Assembly (NCBI RefSeq): GCF_038502225.1
Contig: NC_091307.1
Coordinates: 20,753,173-20,817,172 of the forward strand
Length of the DNA: 64,000 nt
Direction: 5' to 3'
DNA from: Cherax quadricarinatus
Taxonomy: Eukaryota; Arthropoda; Malacostraca; Decapoda; Parastacidae
Made by a program: the position numbers and the translations under genes. Below are positions 12,382 to 24,564 of this stretch, piece after piece. Below the pieces are notes generated by a model. The model searched no databases and was not told the DNA's origin. It was given only the letters and a program-made list of their open reading frames with translations. How positions within the stretch are numbered: the first letter of the stretch is position 1; each line of letters opens with the position of its first letter.

Positions 12382-12470
12382 AAGCCTGGTTGATCAGGCC
12401 TTGATCCACCGGGGGGCCTGGTCAAGGACTGGGTCGCGGGGGCGTTGACCCCCGAAACACCCTCCAGATA
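12382..12470 (+). mobile_element. GC-rich LINE 3' tail
   Basis: The best plus-strand copy in the window of the tail gcctggttgatcaggcc, then ttgatccaccgggggg, then gcgggggcgttgacccc. It closes the decayed LINE that starts near 11881, so the two are probably one insertion. Inverted or partial copies lie at 174, 1515 and 44226. Confidence 0.6.
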
Positions 12471-12594
12471 GACTTCACGTAGGGACTTTCAGATATCGAA
12501 ACAATATAGAGATTGGTAGAAGGAATATTAAAGGGAATCAGTTTCTTCATATTAATGGTTATAGATGAGGTAAAACAAACAAGTACAATTGGTA

Positions 12595-12596
<2 letters not shown>

Positions 12597-12689
<93 letters not shown>

Positions 12690-12690
12690 A
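12597..12690. repeat. (TA)n microsatellite followed by (CA)n
   Basis: About 80 bp of pure TA followed by five CA units. Apparent Tyr-Ile frames over it are artefacts. Confidence 0.97.
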
Positions 12691-12784
12691 GGAATTCGCA
12701 AGAGCAGGCGAAATATACACAAACACTGATCTCTGGCTGAAGGAGACTCGAACCTACGAACCTTGGAACAAGGTACGCAGTGAG

Positions 12785-12897
12785 GAGAGGTTAGAATAGA
12801 GAGGAGGGTAGAGGATCAAGGAAGAGAGGAGTAGGAAACGAGAGAGGGTAGAGGTTCAAGGAAGAGAGGAGGAGTAGGAAACGAGAGAGGGTAAAGG
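12785..12897. repeat. Tandem duplication of a ~52-bp purine-rich unit
   Basis: Two adjacent copies share ggtagaggatcaagg / ggtagaggttcaagg and aggaaacgagagaggg. There are a few substitutions and one 3-base indel between copies. Confidence 0.7.
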
Positions 12898-13123
12898 TGA
12901 AGAGAAAAGCTGACATCCACACGAAGTCAAGTAAGAAGGTGCTATCATCTGGGTGATGAGGGTCCCACGTCAGTTCTACGAAGTCAGTTATTGGAGGTGA
13001 CACGAGGTAAACATTAGCCTGTCCTCCCTCTTTCATTACCTCCCCAGTCCCACGCTTAACCCATAGTCTGAGTCACCCTGGTAGTATTTCCAGATTCGTT
13101 ACCTGTAAAGGATTCCCTAAATC

Positions 13124-13150
13124 AGAGGTAGGTAGGTAGGTAGGTAGGTA

Positions 13151-13203
<53 letters not shown>
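13124..13203. repeat. Compound microsatellite (TAGG)n(GA)n
   Basis: About seven TAGG units are followed by about 25 GA units with no spacer. Confidence 0.97.
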
Positions 13204-13207
<4 letters not shown>

Positions 13208-14355
13208 GGAGATACGACATAAGACTTTCGACATAGGACTTTTGCACAGCCTTTTGTGTGAGAAAAGAATCTAAAGCAGTAGAAGCATCATCACAAGCAG
13301 CAGCAGCAGCTCTGGCAGTAACCAGGAGTGGAACCACTGGTACACGTAGCTCTGCGAGTGGTAATGGAGTAACACCAAGAGTTTACGGTATAAAGAGTAC
13401 TAATTTTGTATAGGTACCTGTAACCCACGTCTTCCTTCCAGTTCAGTCTCTCTTGTAAATTCCATGCATTTTTTTTCCAATATGGTACAATATATTTTTC
13501 CCCCGTTTACATGCCGGCAGAAGCCGGAGGGAAAGATTAAGTTTTCTGCTGTCTTTCCCATATACTAGAAATTACAGCATAGCAGGACTCTGAGCAGCAC
13601 TAGCAGCATCAGGAAACTGTGCGAGAAATACAAACAACTGATATAAATCCACTAAATGTCCTCAAGAGGTTAAAAGAATTTCCACCGTCACAAATATTTA
13701 AGAACCTTTGTGAGAGAGGGAAGAGAGGTGAGTTACGGACCCCCAGCATTATGTATAACCTCCACCAACTCACCGCTGAGAAAACCCAAGTTATATATTG
13801 CATAATTTATTAGCAGCAAATCTTAAGGCTGCGAAATACCAGGGATAAGCCATAAATATATTTCACCCATAAAAGTATTTTTTTTTTTCCTGGAAAGATT
13901 CGTCGAGTTTTCTCTCAGCATCGGAGCCAGGTACCTCATCCTTGTCTGTGGAATATTACAATTTGCATTCGCTCTTCCCACACCTTTGATTTATACCCCA
14001 GGCAGGACCATAAAAATGATGGGTGGCGGCAACAGTGAAAGATGGGGCACAATTTAGTGGAGCGGGGATCGTCGCCCCCCCACCCCTGTCTTCCCTCCTG
14101 CGAGACTCCACACTCCACATTTTCTCCTGTTTTACGTCCTCTTCCGGTGATTCATTTGCCTTTCTTGTCATCGCTCTGCGTCCTTGCTTGGTTACCCCGT
14201 CTTGCTCCTCCTTCCTGCTACTTCCTTAATGTTACCTTCTTCCGTCCTCCGTTCTTCATCAAACTTCAATTCCTATTACTTCTTTGTCCTTTTACTACAG
14301 GAATTCCCTTTCGTTATTACATTATATTAGAATTGTATTCACATACACACAGTAG
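13204..14355. other. Unique sequence, no gene seen
   Basis: Contains only chance frames of 60-107 codons on both strands, with no similarity I recognise. A cag trinucleotide run of about five units lies near 13295. Confidence 0.5.
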
Positions 14356-14438
14356 CACTCAGTGAAGAAACGGGGGCCAGGAGCTGAGTCTCGACCCATG
14401 AAACCACAATTAGGCGAGTACAATTAGGCGAGTACACA
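14356..14438 (+). mobile_element. LINE 3' end running into CA microsatellite
   Basis: The block ggggccaggagctgagtctc, gacccatgaaaccaca, attaggcgagtaca is the same tail as at 60168-60220. The last 14-base piece (caattaggcgagta) is present twice in tandem. It is followed at once by (CA)n-rich repeats to about 14530, consistent with the retroposon 3' end having seeded the microsatellite (inference). Confidence 0.6.
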
Positions 14439-14532
14439 ACCACACACACACAACCACATATACACACAACCACATACACACACACACACACGCAACCACA
14501 CACACACACACACACACACCCACACACACAAA
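14437..14532. repeat. Interrupted (CA)n with AACCACA units
   Basis: CA dinucleotides interrupted by aaccaca and aaccacata units. It abuts the LINE tail at 14356-14438. Confidence 0.95.
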
Positions 14533-15092
14533 CCATTTTATTATTAAGACCTCAGGGTGTGCATTTACATTACTTAAACGTCTACTCTATTTACTTGGTT
14601 CCTTGGAGTACAATTAAATGGCATTGCCAGGACGGATATTTTGTTGCACGGGGAATTATCATCAGACTTAACGTTAGAAGGAAAGAGGGAGGAGACGAGA
14701 TCGAGAACAGTACCCTTATTGCAGCAAAAAAATATAACACAATATGCATTAACAACAGTCAATACTTGCATCGACCTCATAATTTGAAGAAGGTACTGTC
14801 GTGAAAAATGGAAAGCTTATTTTTTCTATGCCACTATTTCTTTCTGCTACTCAAAAATCACCTAAAAATATATCAGGGGGTTATAGTCCGAATGCTGTAG
14901 CACACCAGTTATATTAGACCATATTTGTTAAAAGTTTAGCTCTACTTTCAACCTGCTCTAATACGTGCTTTGTGTATTACACACAGATGGTGTTAGACAT
15001 TGCTAGCCTCTACTTCCTAAACAGAGCTGTATCTAGAAGTTTGCTAAATTATGCCTCAGCCCATGTTTGCTAGAATAGGCTAGAATAGTGTA
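14533..15092. other. Unique AT-rich sequence, no gene seen
   Basis: Only overlapping short frames on opposite strands are present. None is recognisable. Confidence 0.5.
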
Positions 15093-15207
15093 AGACGGCG
15101 ACGGCAGCGGCAGCGGCGGCAGCGTCACGGCGGCGACAGCGGCAGCAGCGGCAGAGCGGCAGCAGCGGCAGCAGCGGCGGCAGCGGCGGCAGCGGCGGCA
15201 GCGTCAG
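15093..15207. repeat. GC-rich (GGC/AGC) trinucleotide repeat
   Basis: About 115 bp of ggcagcggc-type triplets in otherwise AT-rich DNA. It is not embedded in a credible open frame. CpG content is locally high. Confidence 0.9.
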
Positions 15208-17285
15208 TAGCAATACCTTCCTCCTGCTCATTCAGTGTTACCATTCATGCAAAATCGTTATACATACATAAAGTACATAGTAAATAATTATATTGCCTGG
15301 AGCTATGTAAGCAAAGTGCTCTTGTGATTGTCCCAGGCTGGCCAGAGATGACATGGTCACTTTACATTCAACAACAATCCTAATATTAAACACTATGTAA
15401 TATACAGACGTACGATACAGTTAACATCCGTTGACTTGCGTTCATATTGCTGAAAAAAGTTATCTAGTCTGAATTATATGGATTAAATTTTCTACTTTAT
15501 AATTCATTCGGCGTCCATGTGGGATTTCCCCGTTCATTGCTCAGCATTCATTGCACTTACATCATAAGAATCTTAATTGTAATTACCAAAACAGCATATA
15601 ATTTACTCTTTATGGTCCATTGCGAAACATTTTTGCATATTGCAGTAATAAAAAGATCGCTTCATCCAAACTAATGTAATCAGATGGCTCATATTAGAAA
15701 AATTTATTTTAGTTTCTGCGCCTCTTGCATAAGTTTACGAATGAAAGGAGTCATTAGTCCCTTTTTCTCTCTAAGATGGAAACTGACTAGCTCCTCCAGG
15801 CAGTTCCTGATTACCCTGGCTGTGGCGCTATGTTGACCTGCTCGCTGTGAGAACTGATTGCTTGATTGGTCAGGTGAAGAACCAGGAAGCATATCCCGGG
15901 ATCGTGCCACGGGAGACAGTGACCCCTGAAGCTATCAAGATGCAGGTTATTCTCTGCTAATGGTTTCAGGAGTCGTCACCACCGCTCACAATAATGAAGC
16001 CGCCAGAGACAGTTTCTTAAAGGCTGACTATTTCAGCACTTGTTGCACGATTGTCTCATTTATCAACTTTTGTCGGTTGTCTAAACCATTTATTCAAACC
16101 CTGACTATCTCTCACTGGTCACTGTCACTGCTGTGTCTTCACCCTCCTCTTGTATTCTGTTAAGATCTGAGGAAGGAAATACGTGCACCCAGATTTCTTT
16201 TTAGCCAATAAGCGCGGCAAGAACTGGAAGGTGGGAGTAACAGGGGTAGAACAGAGCAGCGAAAGGGATTGTGGAAATACAGAAGAGATACAAAAATATC
16301 CTCCACATAGGTGAGAGAAGCTTATCACGACGTTTCTATCCGACTTGGACTATTTACAAGTCACAAAATTCCTAAATCTGCTTGTAACATAAAAATCCAG
16401 ATGTACTCGTGTTAACCCCTTTTGGGGCCTAGATTCTAGGCCTTTTGTGTATCCCTATGCTCTCGCGCTACTCTCCACAGGATGGATATGGGGTGCACAA
16501 TAAACTAGCCACTCCGGTGGCAAAACATGGCCTAATTATGTTGGGTTTGTTTAAAAGTAATTATTTATTGTATAGTGAAGAGTGAATTATATAAGAATAA
16601 CTCAGATTTGACCAAATTCGCCCACCCACGCCCACTATCTGGTTACACCCGCTATCTTCTAGAACCCTACTCTCTGCTTACCATTTATTTCCAATACTGT
16701 CTGTTCTCTCCTCCCTTCTCTTATCTCCTCTTCCTTTTACTTATCCTTAGTCTCTTTTTGTTCTTACTCGCATAAAGCAAATTTTTGCTCACTCCCTTTC
16801 CCCTTTCTCCTAACATCTCTTGTCCCTCAATTCACTCCACCTTGCCCACCCTTTTTCCCCTTCCACCCCTTTTATCCCTTTCACCCCCTGATGAGAGAGA
16901 GAGAGCGACCCTGAAGGATGGGGGTCTAGCTCCCCTAACCAAGACCATTACCAGAACTGACACACTCACACAGCACAATCAATAAAGTGCTGAGTAAAGA
17001 TTGCCTTAATTATGATCCCAGTCTCTTGCCAAGGACCCTCAGCTGCCCCCTTCTGAACGTCGTCCTCCTTCCCTTACCCTCTCACCCTTCCCTCACCCCC
17101 CTCACCCTCCGAAACCCCTCATGTCTTCGTCAGTCACCCCCCTCCGCCCCTCACCCTCCACAGTCCCTCACTTTCCACCATTCTCAATCCTCTTTCACTA
17201 CCCTCAACCCTCATCTTCACAACCCCCCCCTCTCACTTTCCATCATCCACATCCCTCCCCCCTCACCTTTCTCAATAGCTCTTCA
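15208..17285. other. Unique sequence, pyrimidine-rich toward the end, no gene seen
   Basis: 15208-16650 is AT-rich without recognisable features. 16660-17285 is C/T-rich with many ccctc and caccctc runs. The Ser/Pro/Leu-rich frames there (for example 16987-17427) reflect base composition. Confidence 0.5.
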
Positions 17286-17425
17286 CCTATTGAGAGCTTT
17301 GTGGAGAGTCATGGGAGAGAACGGGGGAAAGAGAGGGAGGGGGAGAAAGAGAGGGAGAGGGAGAAAGAGGGAGGGGGGAAAGAGAGGGAGGGGGAGAAAG
17401 AGTGAAAGAGCGAGAGAGAGAAATT
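17286..17425. repeat. Purine-rich GAGAGGGAGGGGGAAA repeat tract
   Basis: Imperfect repeats of gagagggagggggaga on the plus strand directly follow a pyrimidine-rich stretch. The strand composition flips sharply near 17286. Confidence 0.8.
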
Positions 17426-17984
17426 AACGACAGTCTTACAGGGAGTTTTTGATAGAAGAGCCTGAGGAGAGCCTTTGAGAGGGCCTTTTGTGAATGTCTT
17501 TGATGATAAAGCATAAGGGGAACTTGGATGTCAGACTAAGGAAATCATGAATGAGAGAGCCTCCAGGAGCCTTAAATAAGAAAGCCCAAGGAAACTTTAA
17601 ATGAGACTGAAGAAACCCAGGGTGAGAGAGTCTGGAGAGAACTGAAAAAAAGGAGAACTTTGAATTTAAAAAAGAAGGCCTATTCAGTTTTTCACCTCCC
17701 TTGATGAACGAGACTTGAGTTAAGGGAACTTCGAGAGACTTCATGGATCAACCATATTTGGGTTGTGGACAACTTCAAGACTCACCCTAGACGAATCACA
17801 CCTGAGTTTGTATAATTTAAAAAATCAAGACTCACCGTCTTCATTTAGTTGAAACTTGTGATACCTGGACCTGGACCAAACCTCAACTAAAACGACAGTT
17901 CTCTGCTAACCTGATACTCTAAACGGCAGCCCTTCTCCATGAATTTAATAAACAGCCGGTCCCTTTACTTTAGAGAAAGGCTCC

Positions 17985-18225
17985 GTCACACTAAATCCTC
18001 CCTCGCATTAACCAAAGGCTCCCCCTTACATTAATCAAAGGCTTCCCTTTATATCAACCAAAGGCTCCCCTCATACATCAACCAAAGGCTCCTCTTACAT
18101 CAAAAGGCTCCCCCTTACATCAATCAAAGGCTCCCCCTTACATCAAGGACTCCTTTATATCAACCAAAGGATCCCATCATACATTAACCAAAGGCTCCCC
18201 TCACATCAACCAAAGGCTCCCCTCA
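17985..18225. repeat. Degenerate ~22-bp minisatellite (accaaaggctccc)
   Basis: About ten copies of caaccaaaggctccc followed by a variable cttacat/tcatacat segment. Copies differ by length and substitution. Confidence 0.8.
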
Positions 18226-18240
18226 CATCAGACTAACTCA

Positions 18241-18958
18241 CGTCAGACAAAAGCCTCAGAACATCGAGAAAGAATTCAATCTGAACAATAACAACCCGGA
18301 AAAAAATCAGTTATGGCAAGTAAAAAAAAAAGTAAGGCAAAGGTTTAGTTTCATCAGCCCAGCACACAGAGGTTCACTCACACAAAGGTAGAACAACACA
18401 TACAAAGGTACACTTCTCAAAATAAAAAAAAGACAAGTTTCAGTCCCCCGCCAAAAAAAGCAACAAAGACAATAGCTCTGCCCTCAAAGGAATGACAAGA
18501 AAGATTGCGAAATCAATTAAGGATGGACAGATCCAATAAGTCGATTCCAGTTGACAAACAACAAGCACGTTTATTTTTTTTTTCTCTCGCAGCGCAGATT
18601 GTGGATGTTGAGACGTATGGATCTGGTTTACCGAGAGAACTCCAAATTTTCCCCATAGCTGTATGATGAATCGGGATTTTGGTTTAAGAAACACACATGA
18701 TCTTAATCCCAGAGACAAACGTTTTCTAGCAAGTCCTGGTGTTTGCTCACGTGCTTTTTTCTTAAAACTACTCTGTCGGCATCAATTACCAAAGTTTGAA
18801 TCAAGATTTTACCATAGCAATCTGACGAATTTAAATTTTCCTGTGGCAGGTGAATCCGGATTTTCCTGTAGATGTGGAAGAAAGCACACAAGTATAATTA
18901 TGACATTCACTGAAGGAAACACTTTGTCATTAGTGGTTTCTTCAGTCGTAATAGAGAG
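18241..18958. other. Unique sequence, no gene seen
   Basis: Chance frames of 62-107 codons overlap on both strands without recognisable motifs. Confidence 0.5.
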
Positions 18959-19123
18959 TAGAGATGTATCGGATGCGAAAATTTAGATATCCGCGGATGC
19001 GGATGTAAATGAGGATGTCTGTCTTATGTTGCGGATGCATATGCGGATGTCTGTTTACAGTAAAATGGGGAAGTAAGAAATTGTGCGGATGTTCCCTGGA
19101 TGTGGATATCCGGTACATCTCTA
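18959..19123. mobile_element. Small hAT-like MITE
   Basis: Terminal inverted repeats tagagatgtatcgga (left) and, read inverted, tagagatgtaccgga (right) bound 165 bp. The interior is rich in gcggatgcggatg units. The 8-base flanks are atagagag and atatagac: 6 of 8 match, and both fit the nTnnnnAn pattern typical of hAT target duplications. hAT elements are known for 8-bp duplications and short TIRs of this kind. No transposase is encoded, so it is non-autonomous. Confidence 0.6.
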
Positions 19124-19131
19124 ATATAGAC

Positions 19132-19858
19132 AAGAAAAAAGAGAAGCGTGTATCGTGCTAGGTGGTAGACAGCTGCAAGTAGAACACGTGACGAGATGTG
19201 GTTCTCGCATGACGGTGAGAGAAGACTGGAGTCTCCTGATGGCTGGTACCAGGTTGAGCAAGAATTTAATCGCCAGATGCTTAGAGATACTGAAGCTGCC
19301 TGACTTCTGTGGGATGGTGTGTGAGATTTCTATGAAGTAGGTTTCCAAGCACAACCGTCGACGTAGCTCATATTCGGGGATGACTAATTCAGCTTCAACA
19401 AATCGGATGAGATGTCCCTCGTGTCAGGTGTTGGTGTTGCTTAGATCGTCACTACCGCAAGCGCATTTGTGTTCTTAATCCTCTGTTTGAGAGACCTTGC
19501 TCTTTCACCAACATATTTCATCTCCCCACCGGACATGATATACTAGTACACTAGTGGTTGGGTATTACAAAAACACTAGTTGTCCTTCCACTAGTGCAGT
19601 AATATAAAAGTTCGGGATACTTAATGCACAAAATTTATCATTTTTACTAGTATACAAAAACAATCTTTGATCTAGAGGTATTATAATAAATAATCTTTAA
19701 TATATTAAACAACTAATAAAAACCTATTATCTCTGGTACATATATATAGACATGTTACAATAATAAATTATAATTACTTTGTACAGATACATACATGTAA
19801 ATCCTAAAATAATAAATTATAATTAGTTTACGACCCTACCACACACAGGGGTACAACT
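19132..19858. other. Unique AT-rich sequence, no gene seen
   Basis: AT-rich DNA with repeated actagt / aataaattataatta motifs at 19550-19830. No coding content is recognised. Confidence 0.5.
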
Positions 19859-20042
19859 CTTGACACTACTGTGTCACACTCGGTCACTAATTACATGGAG
19901 TTATACTACACTCCTGTCTCACGACACCCTTATCTGTTATGACGCTCTTTCTGTGTCACACGACACCCTTGTCCGTGTTGTGACGCTCCTTCTCTCCATG
20001 ACACTATTGTCAGTGTCACACTACAACAGCGTCAGCTCTGCG

Positions 20043-20105
<63 letters not shown>

Positions 20106-20405
20106 TCTACTGTGTCACACTTAACACCCTTGTCTCTGCGTCATACACTCGGCTATCACCCGTATAGCGTCCTCTCAGAGGCCAGCAATCTGTCACATGA
20201 CATTCGTCAGTGTCACACTACGATCCTACTCCTTCAGTGTCACACGACACCCTCGTCTCTCAGTGCACCACTACGATCCTATTATCTTACTTCAGTGTTA
20301 CACTGTCATACTTTCTTCAGTGTCACACTACGGTCCCAGCCTTTTTCAGTGTCACACTCCGACCCTATCTTCATTCAGTGCCACACTACAACAGCGTCAG
20401 CATGA
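19859..20405. repeat. Degenerate GTGTCACAC(T/G)ACGACC repeat enclosing (CA)n
   Basis: A unit built on cagtgtcacactacgatcc recurs at least a dozen times with 25-45 bp spacing. A pure CA tract occupies about 20045-20102. The open frames across it are composition artefacts. Confidence 0.7.
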
Positions 20406-23110
20406 CTTGGCCCGCAGTTGACTAGAGTCGGTGGCGAGTCCGTAGACATAACCTACAATTGTACTCCTTGAGGTAGTCTTGTAAATACTCTCTAAGACCA
20501 GTTGATATACACCGTAAGGTGGTCTGGTGAATACTGCTTCTAAGGCCGGCTCAGTAGTCCCCACATTGGGTCTGATGACGTACCCAGTGGTACTGCCGGC
20601 CGGCAGATTAATAATCTAACCACTAGTTTGGCAGGAGGCCGCCACATTGGGTTTCTCTGATATTTGGATGCTAAATCATTGGTAGAGGTGAGAGTGTTTG
20701 GAGCTATCTTGAGTTGGTTGTTGGTAATATAGCTTATACCTTGGACGCCACGCTGTTGACTAGTAGCTCGACATACCTTGTAATCCATTCTCTTGTAGAG
20801 TTGATGTTTCTGCCAAAGATGTGTGTTGCTCGTTTCCTGCAGGGATTGTAGGATTGCCCGACCTCGGTGGAGAGAGAAGATATAAAATACCGACACGAGG
20901 AAAAAAAAAAGAAAAAAAAAAAAAGGCACTAAAATGTCATCGTTTTTGGACGATTTTCCCCCCACATGAAGTCCGTTGCGTGGGCTAAATGTCGTCAATA
21001 ACAAAAAACATTATACTGCAGTTGTCTTTTTTTCCATTTCTATCCCTCAATACTTTGAAGATAAATGCGCATAGCTCACACAAGCTTTCAGCCTTCAGCA
21101 TTTCCCCTCCACTTTATCTCCGATTGCAATTGTATTAAATTGTATTTCATGAATCGCTAAACTTGTGTGGGTCATTTTTTCCCCAAAAGAAGTGTCAGAG
21201 GCTCGATCTTCCGTCTGCTAACCGCTCTCTTTGATCAGTCAGTCTGTTGATAACCTAGGATGGTAAAGACTTGCATGCGAAGGCCCTAGAGACGAGCAGT
21301 AAGGGTATAGGGTCAGGCAGGACGTGGATGTTAGTCTCTCCTCCAACAGAAGCCGTCACCGAGACAAATCTATCAAAACATTGGCTACAATAATCTATAT
21401 AAATATCATCTTCTTATGACCAGAGCTTTGGTAAGATGGGTAAGGAAGAAGGATGGGTAAGGATAGAAATCTTGGAAAAGGGTGGGAAGGGGGGAGAGGT
21501 AGGATATAAAAGGTAAGTGGCCCAACCACTTTGGTGTAATTTAAAAAGTGTATGTGGAATAATATAATATTCTTGAAGGGGTATAATACTAACCCATCAG
21601 AGTCACATAGATATGCCAGATATATAAGTACATGACTGAATTGGTAGTAAATATACAAGTTGCAATTGCTTTTTTTTCCGATTGCACAACGGATATTTAA
21701 ACGACAACGAAGGCAATAATTTTCTGGCCAGTTTATAAAGAATTACTTGTCACAATAGCTTCTTACAAGGTGGTGTCTCGCCATAGTAAATGTAGCATAA
21801 TTTTAACAGTAGAATATTATACAAGATGTCTCCCTAATTGGGGGCGATGATTTTCTTAGTACACATAGAAGGGTTCTGGTGTTACCCAATCATCTTCATT
21901 TGCAGGGAGGTTGCTCAATATCATTGGTCGATGGTAATCGTCTTTATGGATAAAATACAAATTATCATATTTTAAATCAAAATGCATTCAACTGAAAACT
22001 GAAGGCACTTAGTTATCGTCGTTAAATGATATTGGAAAAGACAGTTTAGTTTATACAAGGTTACACGCTACGATGTTCTGATCAGTGATTGTATCAAGAT
22101 TGTATCAAGATTGTATCAAGGAGCTTGTGTTATCCACAGTAATAATTGTACCAAGCCTCCGAGGATCTTGTCTTATACACACGTGTCTTGACCTGACCTC
22201 AGAGTGAAGGAGACAATGAAAGTCTCTTAACCTGGGATGATCTTGGCTGTCTCCTAACTTTACATTGGGTCGGGCCGCCGCCTCCTCGTTGTTGAGCCGA
22301 GACACCCCACTCCTCATTTTTTTTTTATGGGGACAATTCTTCCCTCTCCATTGTCTCTGTCACCACCTCACCCTTCCTTCAATCCGTTCTTCATACCTCC
22401 CTTTCTTTCATCTTCCTCTCCATCTATTTTCCCTTTCGTCCTCTCCCCCATACCTCTGCCTCCCCAACATTTCAACAAAGATATCCTCCATCCACCTCCT
22501 TCCCGTAAAACCATCCATTCGCTGTAATTTGTCTGAAAGTTTTAAGGGCGTTCACAGACTCCCTTTCACAGTGCCATTCGCTGCATTTTCCACCTCCGGC
22601 CATTTGCTGCGCGGGGAAGGTTTTGTCAGAGAGAAGTCACCAGCCCCTCCTGTATGTCTCCAGGCGATGGAGGGGGGCTAGAGGTAGAGAAAAGAATGAG
22701 GGGGGAAGATGATGGAAGAAAGGAGACTGAGGAAGAGAACGTGGGCGCACATGGGAAAAGGCAGATGGCAGGAGATTTTATGGGCTATATCGAGGCTAGA
22801 CGCAGTCTAATTACCTCTAGTTCTCTCTGTATTAACATAATATGGGGTAGGTGGAGAGAGAGAAAAAATTATTAACCAACAGACGCCAATACACAGAGTT
22901 GTTAAAGACAGTTGGAAGCAAAACACTTAGAGAATCAAGCAAAGGGAAGTATTATACAAAGGTTTACTCAAATAACGCACTTATCCTGAAGAAATACAGC
23001 GGTAATTTACAGATATTAAAACAGAGTAGAAGACATTAATTTATGATTCCGGAAAACGAGAGAAGATATAATGTAATAATGTAATCACTTCCAAGAAGTT
23101 TTAATTCATT
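20406..23110. other. Unique sequence, no gene seen
   Basis: No recognisable gene, RNA or long repeat. A 70-codon minus-strand frame at 22105-22317 and overlapping plus-strand frames at 22265-22681 have no motif I know. A gattgtatcaa unit is repeated three times at 22087-22120. An A-rich run lies at 20905-20925. Confidence 0.45.
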
Positions 23111-23219
23111 TCCAGGATGGCTACCTTCAACTTCAGGATGGATGCCTTCAACTTCCAAAAACTCTACTTCAAATGCCGGGAAGTTTTCTTCCAACTTCCA
23201 TTAAATTTTCCTTGTTACC

Positions 23220-23580
23220 CTGAGGTTTTTCTTTCATTTTCCAGGAAGAATTTCTACAACTTCCAGGAAGCATTCCTACAATTTCCTGGAAACTTTACTG
23301 CAACTTCCAGGAAACATTCATACAGCTTCCAGGAAGCATTCCTACAACTTCCAGGAAGCATTCCTACAACTTCCAGGAAGCATTTCTACAATTTCCAGGA
23401 AGCATTACTGCAACTTCCAGGAAACATTCCTATAGCTTCCAGAAAGCATTCCTATAACTTCCAGGAAGCATTCCTCCAGCTTCCAGGAAGCATTCCTACA
23501 GCTTCCAGGAAGCATTCCTACAGCTTCCAGGAAGCATTCCTACAACTTCCAGGAAGCGTTCCTACAACTTCCAGGAAGTT
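23220..23580. repeat. 22-bp array with STAT-like TTCCAGGAA palindromes
   Basis: About 16 units of cttccaggaagcattcctac plus two bases. Every unit carries an 11-bp perfect palindrome, cttccaggaag, or a variant. I count 15 exact TTCCAGGAA or TTCCTGGAA sites between 23239 and 23577. This sequence fits the TTC-N3-GAA consensus of STAT proteins. The 155-codon frame at 23117-23584 cycles every 22 residues (SFQEAFLQLPG...), exactly what a 22-bp repeat gives, so coding is unlikely. Whether the sites bind anything is unknown. Confidence 0.9.
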
Positions 23581-23999
23581 TTGACATTCCAGAAATTCGT
23601 CACTGGCTCTTAGGAAGCTTAATCCAGCTTCAGCAGCCTTTAATTTGTTAGTCTATCAACGAGCAGCTTCACAACGTTATATTTACGACCTCACAACGGC
23701 ACTTACAGAACGCTAGTTAATTTCGCTGCTCTTTAAAAAAAAAAAACACGTTAAAACCTCGTGCTTTGTTCTCTCCCTCTTGCATTTTTTGTGCCCCCTG
23801 GGGCTTGCCTAGTGCATCCATGCAGAGGGAGAAAAAAAAATAGTTCCGGAAGCCTCGTTGAAGGTTCTCCTTGTTTAGTCATTATTTCCCAAATATTCCA
23901 GTAAAAATTGGTCACTCTTTGGTACCCTGGGGAAGATGTCTACCTATCCAGTGTTGTCACTGATGTAAATGGTTTAGAATACCGACAAGCTGAAGAATG

Positions 24000-24075
24000 A
24001 GACACGTGGGCAACATTTGGAAATCTTTACTGAGGAAGCGTATCGCCATCCAGTGAGGTCTTCAGTCCAGTACAA
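24000..24075 (-). mobile_element. Penelope-type tail relic with hammerhead-like core
   Basis: The plus strand matches a dispersed decapod repeat I recognise (gacacgtgggcaacattt ... cgccatccagtg). Read on the minus strand, 24040-24065 has CTGAAGA, a GGC-closed helix region and then CGATAC. This resembles a hammerhead ribozyme core (CUGANGA ... GAAA) with GAAA decayed to GATA. Hammerhead motifs are known in Penelope-like retroelements. Assignment here is inference. Confidence 0.35.
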
Positions 24076-24291
24076 AGAAGAACGGTGTTGTCACTAACCA
24101 TATGGTGAGAGAAACTCGTATAGGAGAGCAGACCTTTGCTGGATAGCTGTGTGTGTCAGTGTCCAGATATGAACAACTCATATTAATGAGCAAGGTGCTT
24201 TTTATTTTTTTTACAGGGGTAGAGGAGGTCTAAAGCCAGGCTGAGTGTGTGGGCCACAGAGAAAGAAGAAGCTGTCAACACCAATGATCGC

Positions 24292-24294
<3 letters not shown>

Positions 24295-24368
<74 letters not shown>
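24295..24368. repeat. (CT)n microsatellite
   Basis: About 37 CT units on the plus strand. A (GA)n tract lies 528 bp downstream in the complementary sense. Confidence 0.98.
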
Positions 24369-24373
<5 letters not shown>

Positions 24374-24564
24374 CCTCTCATCAACTACAAGTCTACTCGA
24401 ATTTTTGTTCCTCGTCCCACTTTTCTCCCCTCTAAGGCTAATTGTATTCAGAGTGAAGAGCCTGTAAGCCGGGAAGGGTTGGGCGAGCCTTCACGTCAAC
24501 AACTGAAGAATTCCACGAAGCGGTGATCACCTGAAGGAGATGCGGGTCAGAAATGCTCCATGAT

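Noticed and set aside
22105..22317. 70-codon minus-strand frame that might be an exon
   Set aside because: No recognisable motif, no clear splice context and an overlapping plus-strand frame; length is within chance expectation.
23117..23584. 155-codon frame with SFQEAFLQLPG repeats
   Set aside because: The 22-residue periodicity is three turns of a 22-bp DNA repeat; drift in the DNA does not spare the reading frame.
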